From Mycolicibacterium litorale (GTDB lineage: Bacteria; Actinomycetota; Actinomycetes; Mycobacteriales; Mycobacteriaceae), in the NCBI RefSeq assembly GCF_010731695.1, contig NZ_AP022586.1:3100001-3164000 (forward strand): 64,000 nt of DNA. Reading direction: 5' to 3'. The notes beneath the pieces are model-generated. The model ran no database searches, was not told where the DNA came from, and was given only the letters and a program-made list of their open reading frames with translations. A program made the translations under genes and the position numbers. Positions 53,131 to 63,100 of this stretch are shown here, piece by piece (position 1 is the stretch's first letter; each line of letters opens with the position of its first letter).

Positions 53131-54111
53131 GTGGCAACGATGCCCGCGCAGGGCTCTCTGCGCTCCCGCACCGCGGCGACAGTCAGCGGACTGACCCTGC
53201 GACAAATCAGCGCGGTGCTCCCGCCCGAACAGGCGTGGGGCCTGTGGCTCTCCCGCCAGATCGTCGCCCGCATCATGGCCGCTTTCGGCCCGTCCCTGTC
53301 CGGCGTCCGCGTCGACCCCGTGGACACCCACCTGACCGACGGCCGCCGCCTCATCGGCGAGTGGGTCCGCGGGCGCGGCGTCCCCACCGGGGCGCCGGAC
53401 CGGGCGCTCTACTACGTCCACGGCAGTGGGTATGCGCTGTGCTCGCCGCGCACCCACCGCAGGTTGACCGGATGGCTGTCGGCGGCGACCGGACTGCCGG
53501 TGTTCACCGTCGACTACCGCCTCGCACCGCGGCACCGCTTCCCCACCGCCGCAGACGATGTCCGCGCGGGCTGGGATTGGCTGATCGACGACCTCGGCGT
53601 GCCGCCGGGCCGCATGGTGATCGCCGGGGACTCCGCCGGCGGCCACCTGACGGTCGACCTCCTGCTGCAGACCGCCACCGCGCATCCGGCCGCCCTGGTG
53701 CTGCTCTCACCGCTGATCGACCTGACCTTCACCCGCGCCCGCGAGCGGGAACTGCTGCGCCGCGACCCGGCCATCCGCTCGCGTGACGCGATCCGGCTCG
53801 TCGAGTTGTACTGCGCGGCAGAACAACCGACGCACCCACGGTTGACGCTCGACGTGGTGACGGGCCGGCGGCTGCCCCCGACGCTGATCCAGGCCGGCGG
53901 AGCCGAGATGCTGGCCGGCGATGCGATCGCCCTCGCCGACGACATCCGGGCCGCGGGCGGAAGTTGTGAGCTGCAGGTGTGGCCGGATCAGGTGCACGTC
54001 TTTCAGGCACTACCCCGGTTGGCGCCCGAGGCCGTCCCCGCGATGCGCGAGATCACCGCATTCGTCGCCGACGCGCTGAGTGCCGGCGACGCCGACCGGG
54101 CGGTGAGCTGA
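53131..54111 (+). CDS. HSL-type alpha/beta hydrolase/esterase
   Basis: A 326-residue hormone-sensitive-lipase-family esterase. The oxyanion motif is YYVHGSGY (a variant of HGGG), the nucleophile is the Ser in GDSAGG, and the acid/base residues are in GGAEML and DQVHVFQ. DYRLAPRHRFPTAADD is the typical HSL strand 4. GTG 53131 fits the predicted transcript start; ATG 53140 three codons on is an alternative. First gene of the five-gene operon. A role in cleaving an ester made by the Baeyer-Villiger-type enzyme is likely from context. Confidence 0.88.
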   Translation: MATMPAQGSLRSRTAATVSGLTLRQISAVLPPEQAWGLWLSRQIVARIMAAFGPSLSGVRVDPVDTHLTDGRRLIGEWVRGRGVPTGAPDRALYYVHGSGYALCSPRTHRRLTGWLSAATGLPVFTVDYRLAPRHRFPTAADDVRAGWDWLIDDLGVPPGRMVIAGDSAGGHLTVDLLLQTATAHPAALVLLSPLIDLTFTRARERELLRRDPAIRSRDAIRLVELYCAAEQPTHPRLTLDVVTGRRLPPTLIQAGGAEMLAGDAIALADDIRAAGGSCELQVWPDQVHVFQALPRLAPEAVPAMREITAFVADALSAGDADRAVS

Positions 54112-54113
54112 CC

Positions 54114-54938
54114 ATGTGGGGCTCCGGCACCAAACGCAGCCGCAACGCCACCGCCGTCATCACCGGCGCGGGCAGCGGAATCGGCGCCGCGTTCGCCACC
54201 GAACTCGCCCGGCGCGGCGGCCGCGTGGTGTGCAGCGACATCGACACCGAATCGGCCGAGACCACCGCAGTGGCGATCCGGGATGGCGGCGGACACGCGA
54301 TCGCCGCCCACTGCGACGTGTCCCGAATCGACGATGTCAGGGAATTGGCTGACACCGCACAGGACTGGTTCGGTGGGCCGCCCTCCTTGGTCGTCAACAA
54401 CGCCGGCGTCGGCGCCGGTGGCACCCTCATCGGCGAGGTCAGCCTGGCCGACTGGAACTGGGTGCTCGGGATCAACCTGTGGGGACCCATCCACGGTTGC
54501 CACGTCTTCGCACCGCTCCTGCGCGATGCGCGGTCGGGTGGCATCATCAACGTCGCCTCGGCGGCCGCGTTCGGCGCCGCTCCCGGCATGGCGGCCTACA
54601 ACGTCAGCAAGGCTGGAGTCCTGTCCCTTTCGGAGACGCTGGCTGCCGAACTCAGCGGCACGGACGTCGCGGTCACCGCCCTGTGCCCGACATTCGTCAA
54701 GACCAACATCGTCGAGTCGGGCCGGATCACCAACGGTGCAACGCAAGTCGCCGACCGGCTGATGCGCTGGACCGGATTCTCCCCACAACGTGTGGCACGC
54801 ATGTGCCTCGACACCCATGACCGCGGCGGTCTGTACTGCATGCCGCAACTCGACGCCCGCTTCGGCTGGCACATCAAACGATTCGCGCCCGAGCTCTACA
54901 CCCGCGCGGTCGGACTGACCAAAGGAGGGATCGCCTGA
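54114..54938 (+). CDS. Short-chain dehydrogenase/reductase
   Basis: A 274-residue SDR with TGAGSGIG (cofactor site), NNAGVG, the catalytic Ser in NVASAA, YNVSK and a C-terminal extension of about 40 residues ending TKGGIA. It probably oxidises an alcohol or reduces a ketone. The ATG lies two bases after the esterase stop and the stop overlaps the next ATG (TGATG), so it is tightly coupled in the operon. Confidence 0.92.
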   Translation: MWGSGTKRSRNATAVITGAGSGIGAAFATELARRGGRVVCSDIDTESAETTAVAIRDGGGHAIAAHCDVSRIDDVRELADTAQDWFGGPPSLVVNNAGVGAGGTLIGEVSLADWNWVLGINLWGPIHGCHVFAPLLRDARSGGIINVASAAAFGAAPGMAAYNVSKAGVLSLSETLAAELSGTDVAVTALCPTFVKTNIVESGRITNGATQVADRLMRWTGFSPQRVARMCLDTHDRGGLYCMPQLDARFGWHIKRFAPELYTRAVGLTKGGIA

Positions 54939-55870
54939 TGGCCACCAAGACGAAGATCGACATGGACGCCATGCTCGCCAAGATCAAGGACCGGCAGTGG
55001 GCGCTGGCCGACATCGACTGGGACGCACCGGGCGCGGAGACCATCTCCGACGAGTTCCGGCCCAAACTCAAGGCCTTCATGGCCGACCTGTGCTGGATCG
55101 AGAACATCGGCGCCCGCGGTTTCGCGGCGCTGGCCAAGAAGGCTCCCACGCCGACCATCGCCGAGATCTACCGCTACTTTCACGCCGAGGAGCAGCGGCA
55201 CGCGAACGCCGAACTGGCGCTGATGAAGCGGTGGGGCATGCTCGACGGCAACGAGATGCCCGAGCCGAACGTCAACATCCGCCTGGCGATGGACTGGCTC
55301 GACCGGTACGCCGACGACATGCCGCTCTCGGTGCTGGGCACCGTCATCCCGATGCTCGAGGTGGCGCTGGACGGCGCCCTGCTCAAGTTCCTGCTCGAAG
55401 AGGTCGACGACCCGGTCTGCCATCAGGTGTTCGAGAAGATCAACAACGACGAGTCACGCCACATCGTCGTCGATTTCGAGGTCCTCGACATGATCGGACA
55501 TGCCACCGCGCGGCGGTTGGCGATCGAGTTCGTCGGCACCGTCGCCACCCCGGGACTGATCATCGGCGCGCTGATGTACATGCCGCTGCTCAACCGGATC
55601 CGCAACGAGATCGTCGGAATGGGCCTGGAACCGGAGCGGCTCTACAACGCGGTCAAGCGGTTCCAGCAACTCGGAGAACGCGGTGAGTCCAGTACCCGTG
55701 TTCCCGCCTACCGGGTGCTTCGACGGCATGCCGCGATGGTGGTCAACCCGCGCCACCCCTATCACCTGCTCGCGAACTCCATGGTGTGGGTGTCGGAACG
55801 CTATCCACGCAAGCTGCTGCGGCCCATCCCCAGCTGGTTCAAGGAACTGACCTACGAGCCGGCGGCCTGA
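54938..55870 (+). CDS. Carboxylate-bridged diiron protein (ferritin-like, AurF-like motif spacing)
   Basis: A 310-residue helical protein with two diiron half-sites: Glu55, then EE(84-85)QRH88; and Glu141, then DE(171-172)SRH175. The spacing E-X28/29-(D/E)EXXH, twice, is that of carboxylate-bridged diiron oxygenases and desaturases (AurF, acyl-ACP desaturase relatives) rather than electron carriers. The C-terminal 100 residues contain a hydrophobic stretch (GLIIGALMYMPLL), so membrane or lipid association is possible. A hydroxylase or desaturase role is inferred; the substrate is unknown. Coupled by TGATG to the SDR gene. Confidence 0.8.
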   Translation: MATKTKIDMDAMLAKIKDRQWALADIDWDAPGAETISDEFRPKLKAFMADLCWIENIGARGFAALAKKAPTPTIAEIYRYFHAEEQRHANAELALMKRWGMLDGNEMPEPNVNIRLAMDWLDRYADDMPLSVLGTVIPMLEVALDGALLKFLLEEVDDPVCHQVFEKINNDESRHIVVDFEVLDMIGHATARRLAIEFVGTVATPGLIIGALMYMPLLNRIRNEIVGMGLEPERLYNAVKRFQQLGERGESSTRVPAYRVLRRHAAMVVNPRHPYHLLANSMVWVSERYPRKLLRPIPSWFKELTYEPAA

Positions 55871-55871
55871 C

Positions 55872-57368
55872 ATGACCACGACACACGACACGCTCATCGT
55901 CGGCGCCGGATTCACCGGCATCGGTGCGGCCATCAAACTCCTGCGCGCCGGAGTCGACGACCTCGTGATCGTCGAACGTTCCGACCGGGTGGGCGGCACC
56001 TGGCGCGACAACACCTACCCCGGTGCCGCGTGCGACATCCCGTCACTGCTGTATTCGTTCTCGTTCGTGCGCAACCCGTCGTGGTCGCGGGCGTACTCGC
56101 CCGCCGCCGAGATCTGCGAGCACATCGAGACGATGGTCGACGACTTCGACGTCCGGCGCCGGATCCGGTTCGGCGTGGAAGTCAACGGGCTGGCTTTCGA
56201 CGAGGCGGCCGGCGTATGGACGGCGGACACGACGGCGGGAGAACAGTTCCGGGCACGTACGGTCGTCCTGGCCTCGGGTCCGCTGCCGGACCACAAGTGG
56301 CCCGACATCCGCGGCCTCGACAGCTACGAGGGCCACAAGATCCACAGCGCCCGCTGGGACCACGACTACGATTTCTCCGGCAAGCGGGTCGCGGTGATCG
56401 GCACCGGCGCCAGCGCCGTGCAGATCGTCCCCGAACTGGTCAAGCAGGCCGGTTTCGTCAAGGTCTTCCAACGCACCCCCGGCTGGGTGCTGCCCCGCCT
56501 CGACATGGCCACTCCCGCCGGGGCGCAGAACCTGTTCGCGAAAATCCCCGCAGTACAACAACTCGCGCGTCAAGCGCTGTTCTGGGGCCACGAGGTCAGC
56601 GCGACCGCGCTGGTATGGGACACCCCGCTGACCGGGCTCGTCGCGCGGCTCGGCAAGGCGCACCTGCACCGGCAGGTCAAGGATCCATGGCTGCGCAGGC
56701 AACTGACGCCCGACTTCACGCCCGGCTGCAAACGGATGCTCGTCTCCAGCGACTACTACCCGGCGCTGCAACAGGACAACTGCAAGCTGATCGACTGGCC
56801 GATCGCGACCATGAGCCCGGCCGGAATCCGGACCAGCGACGGGGTCGAGCACCACCTCGACTGCATCGTCTTCGCCACCGGCTTCGACGTCCACCTGACC
56901 GGACCGCCCTATCCGGTCACCGGCATCGGTGGTCGCTCCCTGGCCGATGAATGGTCCGGCGGCGCGCAGGCCTACAAGAGCATCAACGTCCACGGCTACC
57001 CCAACCTGTTCCTCATGACCGGCCCGAACTCCGGGCCGGGCCACAACTCGCTGCTGGTCTACGTCGAGGGGCAGCTCGACTACGCGGTGCGCGGCATCAC
57101 CACGCTGCTGGGCGAGAACCTGCGCTACCTCGACGTGCACGCTGACGTGCAACGCCGCTTCAACCAGCGGATCCAGCGTCGCCTCGGGAAGACGACATGG
57201 ATGTCGGGGTGCAGCAGCTGGTACCTGACCGCCGACGGGTTCAACGCGTCGATGTACCCCGGGTTCGCCACCCAGTATCTTCGACAGATGCGGGACTTCC
57301 GGTTCGGCGACTACGACGCGGTCGCTCTCGATACACACACCGGTGTCGACACTCGCATCCGGGCGTGA
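55872..57368 (+). CDS. Baeyer-Villiger-type flavin monooxygenase
   Basis: A 498-residue class B flavoprotein. The FAD site is GAGFTGIG, then VGGTWRDNTYPGAACD (typical of BVMOs). The NADPH site is IGTGASAVQI. The BVMO fingerprint (FxGxxxH(T/S)xxW(P/D)) is present as YEGHKIHSARWD at about 153-164, with Tyr for the first Phe. Such enzymes insert oxygen next to a ketone to form an ester or lactone. Its ATG is one base after the diiron gene, and its stop overlaps the MerR GTG (GTGA). Confidence 0.93.
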   Translation: MTTTHDTLIVGAGFTGIGAAIKLLRAGVDDLVIVERSDRVGGTWRDNTYPGAACDIPSLLYSFSFVRNPSWSRAYSPAAEICEHIETMVDDFDVRRRIRFGVEVNGLAFDEAAGVWTADTTAGEQFRARTVVLASGPLPDHKWPDIRGLDSYEGHKIHSARWDHDYDFSGKRVAVIGTGASAVQIVPELVKQAGFVKVFQRTPGWVLPRLDMATPAGAQNLFAKIPAVQQLARQALFWGHEVSATALVWDTPLTGLVARLGKAHLHRQVKDPWLRRQLTPDFTPGCKRMLVSSDYYPALQQDNCKLIDWPIATMSPAGIRTSDGVEHHLDCIVFATGFDVHLTGPPYPVTGIGGRSLADEWSGGAQAYKSINVHGYPNLFLMTGPNSGPGHNSLLVYVEGQLDYAVRGITTLLGENLRYLDVHADVQRRFNQRIQRRLGKTTWMSGCSSWYLTADGFNASMYPGFATQYLRQMRDFRFGDYDAVALDTHTGVDTRIRA

Positions 57369-58279
57369 CCGAGCAGCCCGCCGAGCGCCACCAGGCGGGT
57401 GCCATCTCGGCGATCCTCGGCGGGCTGCGCCGCGCGCCGCGCCGCGTCCGCCGTGGCTCGCGCGACGTCGTCGAGAACGCCGTCTCCCAACTGTTCGACG
57501 CCGCGGTGCGCCAGTCGCAGGCGGAGACGTCGTCGGGTGAGTACCGCCTCGACGACCTGGCTCGGCTGGCCGGCACCACGACCAGGAACATCCGTGTCTA
57601 CCGCGACCGCGGCCTGCTGCACCCTCCGCTGCGGGTCGGCCGGATCGCGCTGTTCAACGACACCCACCTGACCCGGCTGCGGCTGATCACGTCGATGCTC
57701 GACCGTGGCTACAACATCTCCCACGTGCACGAGATGCTGTCGGCCTGGGAGCAGGGCAAGGATCTCGGAGACGTCCTGGGCCTGGAGAACGCGATCGCCG
57801 GCACGTGGGCCGCGGAAAAGCCGCAGTCGATGCCGTTGGCCGAGGCCGCGAAGCTGATCGACGACGAGAAGGCGTTCGACCGCATGGTCGGCCTCAACCT
57901 GATCCGCGTGGACGGCGACACGGCGACCGTGATGCGGCCGAAGCTGCTCGAGGCGTTCCGCGAGATCCGCGAATACGGCGTCACCGCCGACAAACTCATC
58001 GACATCCACGTGGCGGTGCTGCCGCTGGTCGATCAGATCAGCACGATCCTCGTTCAGGCCGGGGCCGAACAGGTGCAGGACATCATCAAGCCCGGAGCGT
58101 CGCTGCCCGACGACACCGAGGTCGCCGAGTTGATCACCATGCTGGTGCGGTTCCGCACGCAGGCGGTCGCGACGGTCGCGGCGACGCTGGCCACGTCGAT
58201 CGAGTCGACGATCGAGGGACTGGTCAGCCACATGCTGGCGGACTTCATCGAACAGGCCGCCGAACCCGAGGAGGGGTGA
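57365..58279 (+). CDS. MerR-family regulator
   Basis: A 304-residue regulator. The MerR winged helix is YRLDDLARLAGTTTRNIRVYRDRGLL by landmarks (LARLAG, then VYRDRGLL) at about 59-85. A coiled-coil segment follows, and the last 180 residues are an unrecognised helical effector domain longer than usual. The N-terminal 50 residues are Arg-rich. It is the last gene of the operon it probably controls, coupled by GTGA to the monooxygenase and abutting the guaA stop. The TGACA operator does not have the elongated MerR -35/-10 spacer, so it could act as a repressor or the operator may belong to another protein. Confidence 0.88.
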   Translation: MTEQPAERHQAGAISAILGGLRRAPRRVRRGSRDVVENAVSQLFDAAVRQSQAETSSGEYRLDDLARLAGTTTRNIRVYRDRGLLHPPLRVGRIALFNDTHLTRLRLITSMLDRGYNISHVHEMLSAWEQGKDLGDVLGLENAIAGTWAAEKPQSMPLAEAAKLIDDEKAFDRMVGLNLIRVDGDTATVMRPKLLEAFREIREYGVTADKLIDIHVAVLPLVDQISTILVQAGAEQVQDIIKPGASLPDDTEVAELITMLVRFRTQAVATVAATLATSIESTIEGLVSHMLADFIEQAAEPEEG

Positions 58280-59839
<1,560 letters not shown>

Positions 59840-59989
59840 TGCCCCAGTCTAGTGGGGGCCGCCGCTTGCCGAACGCCGACAGGGCGGTCGCCCGGCGCGC
59901 GACGACCGGCCGGATTTGCGCCGTCACGTTACTGTCGCGGTGGCAATGGTTACCCCAGCGGTGATACCGACCACGGAAGCGAGGTTGCT

Positions 59990-60724
59990 GTGCTGGGTCT
60001 GCCCGAGCAGATAACGGCCTGCCTGTTCGATCTCGACGGCGTGCTCACCGATACCGCGAGCGTCCACACCCGGGCGTGGAAGGCCATGTTCGATGCGTAT
60101 CTGCAGGCCAGGGCGCAGCGCACCGGTGAGCCGTTCGTGCCGTTCGACGCGGGCGCGGACTACCAGCGCTACGTCGACGGCAAACGCCGCGAGGACGGTG
60201 TGCGCTCGTTCCTGGCCAGCCGCGGGATCGAACTGCCCGAAGGCGGCCCCGGCGATGCGCCCGACGCCGAGACCGTGCACGGGCTGGGCAACCGCAAGAA
60301 CGAGATGTTCCACGAGACCGTGCAGCGTGACGGCGTCGCGGTGTTCGAGGGCTCACGCCGGTATCTCGAGGACGTCAGCGCCGCCGGCCTTGGCGTCGCC
60401 GTCGTCTCGTCGAGCGCGAACACCGAAGAGGTGCTCGACGTCACCGGGCTGGCGCGTTTCGTGCAGCATCGCGTCGACGGGGTCACCATGCGAGAGGAGA
60501 ACATCCCGGGCAAGCCGGCACCCGATTCCTTCCTGCGGGCGGCCGAACTCCTCGGCATCACACCGGATCAGGGTGCCGTGTTCGAGGACGCGCTCGCCGG
60601 CGTGGCCGCCGGACGTGCGGGGAGGTTCGGCTGTGTGGTGGGGGTCGACCGCGTAGGGCAGGCGCAGGAACTGCGGCGCAACGGCGCCGACATCGTCGTC
60701 ACCGACCTCGCGGAACTGCGGTAA
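59990..60724 (+). CDS. Beta-phosphoglucomutase-like HAD phosphatase/mutase
   Basis: A 244-residue HAD-superfamily protein. Motif I is [10 protein letters not shown] (nucleophile and acid/base Asp), a cap domain follows ([19 protein letters not shown]), motif II is VVSSSA, motif [11 protein letters not shown] and motif [10 protein letters not shown]. The cap and the KxxxxR-like region fit beta-phosphoglucomutase, which converts beta-glucose 1-phosphate to glucose 6-phosphate. GTG 59990 has a GAGG six bases upstream. It is five bases before the GH65 gene, forming a functional pair. Confidence 0.9.
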   Translation: MLGLPEQITACLFDLDGVLTDTASVHTRAWKAMFDAYLQARAQRTGEPFVPFDAGADYQRYVDGKRREDGVRSFLASRGIELPEGGPGDAPDAETVHGLGNRKNEMFHETVQRDGVAVFEGSRRYLEDVSAAGLGVAVVSSSANTEEVLDVTGLARFVQHRVDGVTMREENIPGKPAPDSFLRAAELLGITPDQGAVFEDALAGVAAGRAGRFGCVVGVDRVGQAQELRRNGADIVVTDLAELR

Positions 60725-60729
60725 GCCCC

Positions 60730-63096
60730 ATGATGATCACCCACGAGGCCTTCCCCGTCGAACCGTGGCAGGTGCGGGAGACCCGCCTCGACCTCGATCT
60801 GCTCGCGCAGTCCGAGTCGCTGTTCGCGTTGTCGAACGGTCACATCGGGCTGCGCGGCAACCTCGACGAGGGCGAACCGCACGGCCTGCCCGGCACCTAC
60901 CTGAACTCGTTCTACGAGATCCGGCCGCTGCCATACGCGGAAGCGGGATACGGCTATCCCGAAGCCGGCCAGACTGTCGTCGACGTCACCAACGGCAAGA
61001 TCCTGCGGCTGTTGGTCGACGACGAACCGTTCGACGTGCGCTACGGCAACGTCATCGACCACGAGCGGGTGCTCGATCTGCGCGCAGGAACGCTGAGCCG
61101 TCGCACCCAATGGCGTTCTCCGGCAGGCAAACAGGTCAAGGTGCACTCGACGCGGCTGGTCTCGCTGACGCAGCGCAGCATCGCCGCGATCGAGTACGTG
61201 GTGGAGGCGCTCGACGAATTCGTCCGCGTGACAGTGCAATCCGAACTGGTCGCCAACGAGGATCAGCCAGAGACATCGGGCGACCCGCGGGTGGCGGCCG
61301 TGCTGCGTAAACCGCTCGAACCGGTCCACCACGAGCAGACCGATCACAGTGCACTGCTGGTACACCGGACCCGGGGCAGCGGCCTGATGATGGTCGCCGC
61401 GATGGACCACGAGGTCGACGTGCCGGGCCGGGTCGAGATCACCACCGACACCGCCGAAGACCTCGCCCGCACCACCGTCATCTGCGGGCTGCGTCCCGGT
61501 CAGCGCCTGCGGATCGTCAAATACCTCGCCTACGGGTGGTCGAGCCTGAGATCGCGTCCCGCGCTGAGCGATCAGGTCGGCGCGGCGATCACCGGCGCCC
61601 GCTACAGCGGCTGGCAGGGACTGCTCGACGCGCAGCGCGACTACCTCGACGAGTTCTGGGACTGCGCCGACGTCGAGGTCGAAGGAGATCCCGACTGCCA
61701 GCAAGCCGTCCGGTTCGGCCTCTTCCACGTGCTGCAGGCCAGTGCCCGCGCCGAACGGCGCGCCATCCCGGGCAAGGGACTCACCGGCACCGGGTACGAC
61801 GGGCACGCCTTCTGGGACACCGAGGGTTTCGTGCTGCCGGTGCTGACCTACACCAAACCGTCGGCGGCCGCCGATGCGCTGCGCTGGCGGGCCTCGACCC
61901 TCGACCTCGCCAAAGAGCGTGCGGCACAACTGGATCTGAAGGGCGCGGCCTTCCCGTGGCGGACCATCCGCGGCGAGGAGTGCTCGGCCTACTGGCCCGC
62001 GGGAACCGCCGCCTGGCACGTCAACGCCGACATCGCGATGGCGTTCGAACGCTACCGGCAGGTCACCGGCGACCACTCACTGGAACGCGAATGCGGCCTG
62101 AGGGTGCTGATCGAGACGGCGCGGCTGTGGATGTCACTGGGACACCACGACCGGTACGGGGTCTGGCATCTCGACGGGGTGACGGGCCCCGACGAGTACA
62201 CCGCGGTGGTGCGCGACAACGTGTTCACCAACCTGATGGCCGCGGGGAATCTGCGCGCAGCGGCCGAGGCGTGCACCCGCCACCCCGAGACCTCCCGCGA
62301 ACTCGGGGTGTCGACGGAGGAGACGGCGGCGTGGCGCGACGCCGCCGACGCCGCGCACATCCCGTTCGACGAGGAACTCGGCGTGCATCCGCAGAACGAT
62401 GGGTTCACCACGCTGCGCGAATGGGATTTCACGGCCAACACGGTGTATCCGCTGCTACTTCACGAACCCTACGTCCGCCTCTACCCGGCGCAGGTCATCA
62501 AACAGGCCGACCTGGTGCTCGCGATGCAGTGGCAGAGCCACGCGTTCACCGCCGAGCAGAAGGCCCGCAACGTCGACTACTACGAGCGGCGCACCACCCG
62601 GGACTCGTCGCTGTCGGCGTGCACGCAGGCGGTGATGTGCGCCGAGGTGGGCCACCTGGAACTCGCCCACGACTACGCCTACGAAGCGGCCATGATCGAC
62701 CTGCGCGACCTGCACCACAACACGCGCGACGGCCTGCACATGGCATCGCTGGCGGGGGCGTGGACGGCGCTGGTCGCCGGGTTCGGCGGTCTGCGCGACG
62801 ACGAAGGTGTGCTGTCACTGAATCCGCATCTGCCCGGCGGCATCCGGTGTCTGCGGTTTCGGCTGCGCTGGCGCGACTTCCGCGTCACCGTGCAGGTCAA
62901 CCACGACGACGTGACCTACACGCTGCGCGACGGACCACACGGCACTCTGACCATCCGGCACGCCGACCGCGAGCTGACACTCACCACGCAGGCGCCGACC
63001 ACCGTCTCGATCGAACCGTGTAAGCCGCTGCTGCCGTTGCCGCCCCAGCCGCCCGGCCGGGAACCGTTGCGGCGCAGGGTCGACGGCAAGGACTGA
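60730..63096 (+). CDS. GH65 family disaccharide phosphorylase/hydrolase
   Basis: A 788-residue GH65 protein. The N-terminal beta-sandwich is followed by the (alpha/alpha)6 barrel with FWDTEGFVLP and the catalytic acid Glu in GVTGPDEYT. The C-terminal beta domain is truncated or fused with a Pro-rich tail (KPLLPLPPQPPG). Phosphorylases of this family split trehalose, maltose or kojibiose into glucose and beta-glucose 1-phosphate. The adjoining beta-phosphoglucomutase uses that product, so a phosphorylase is likelier than a hydrolase. The substrate is not decided by sequence reading. Similar to Rv3401, from memory. Confidence 0.92.
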   Translation: MMITHEAFPVEPWQVRETRLDLDLLAQSESLFALSNGHIGLRGNLDEGEPHGLPGTYLNSFYEIRPLPYAEAGYGYPEAGQTVVDVTNGKILRLLVDDEPFDVRYGNVIDHERVLDLRAGTLSRRTQWRSPAGKQVKVHSTRLVSLTQRSIAAIEYVVEALDEFVRVTVQSELVANEDQPETSGDPRVAAVLRKPLEPVHHEQTDHSALLVHRTRGSGLMMVAAMDHEVDVPGRVEITTDTAEDLARTTVICGLRPGQRLRIVKYLAYGWSSLRSRPALSDQVGAAITGARYSGWQGLLDAQRDYLDEFWDCADVEVEGDPDCQQAVRFGLFHVLQASARAERRAIPGKGLTGTGYDGHAFWDTEGFVLPVLTYTKPSAAADALRWRASTLDLAKERAAQLDLKGAAFPWRTIRGEECSAYWPAGTAAWHVNADIAMAFERYRQVTGDHSLERECGLRVLIETARLWMSLGHHDRYGVWHLDGVTGPDEYTAVVRDNVFTNLMAAGNLRAAAEACTRHPETSRELGVSTEETAAWRDAADAAHIPFDEELGVHPQNDGFTTLREWDFTANTVYPLLLHEPYVRLYPAQVIKQADLVLAMQWQSHAFTAEQKARNVDYYERRTTRDSSLSACTQAVMCAEVGHLELAHDYAYEAAMIDLRDLHHNTRDGLHMASLAGAWTALVAGFGGLRDDEGVLSLNPHLPGGIRCLRFRLRWRDFRVTVQVNHDDVTYTLRDGPHGTLTIRHADRELTLTTQAPTTVSIEPCKPLLPLPPQPPGREPLRRRVDGKD

Positions 63097-63100
63097 GCGC

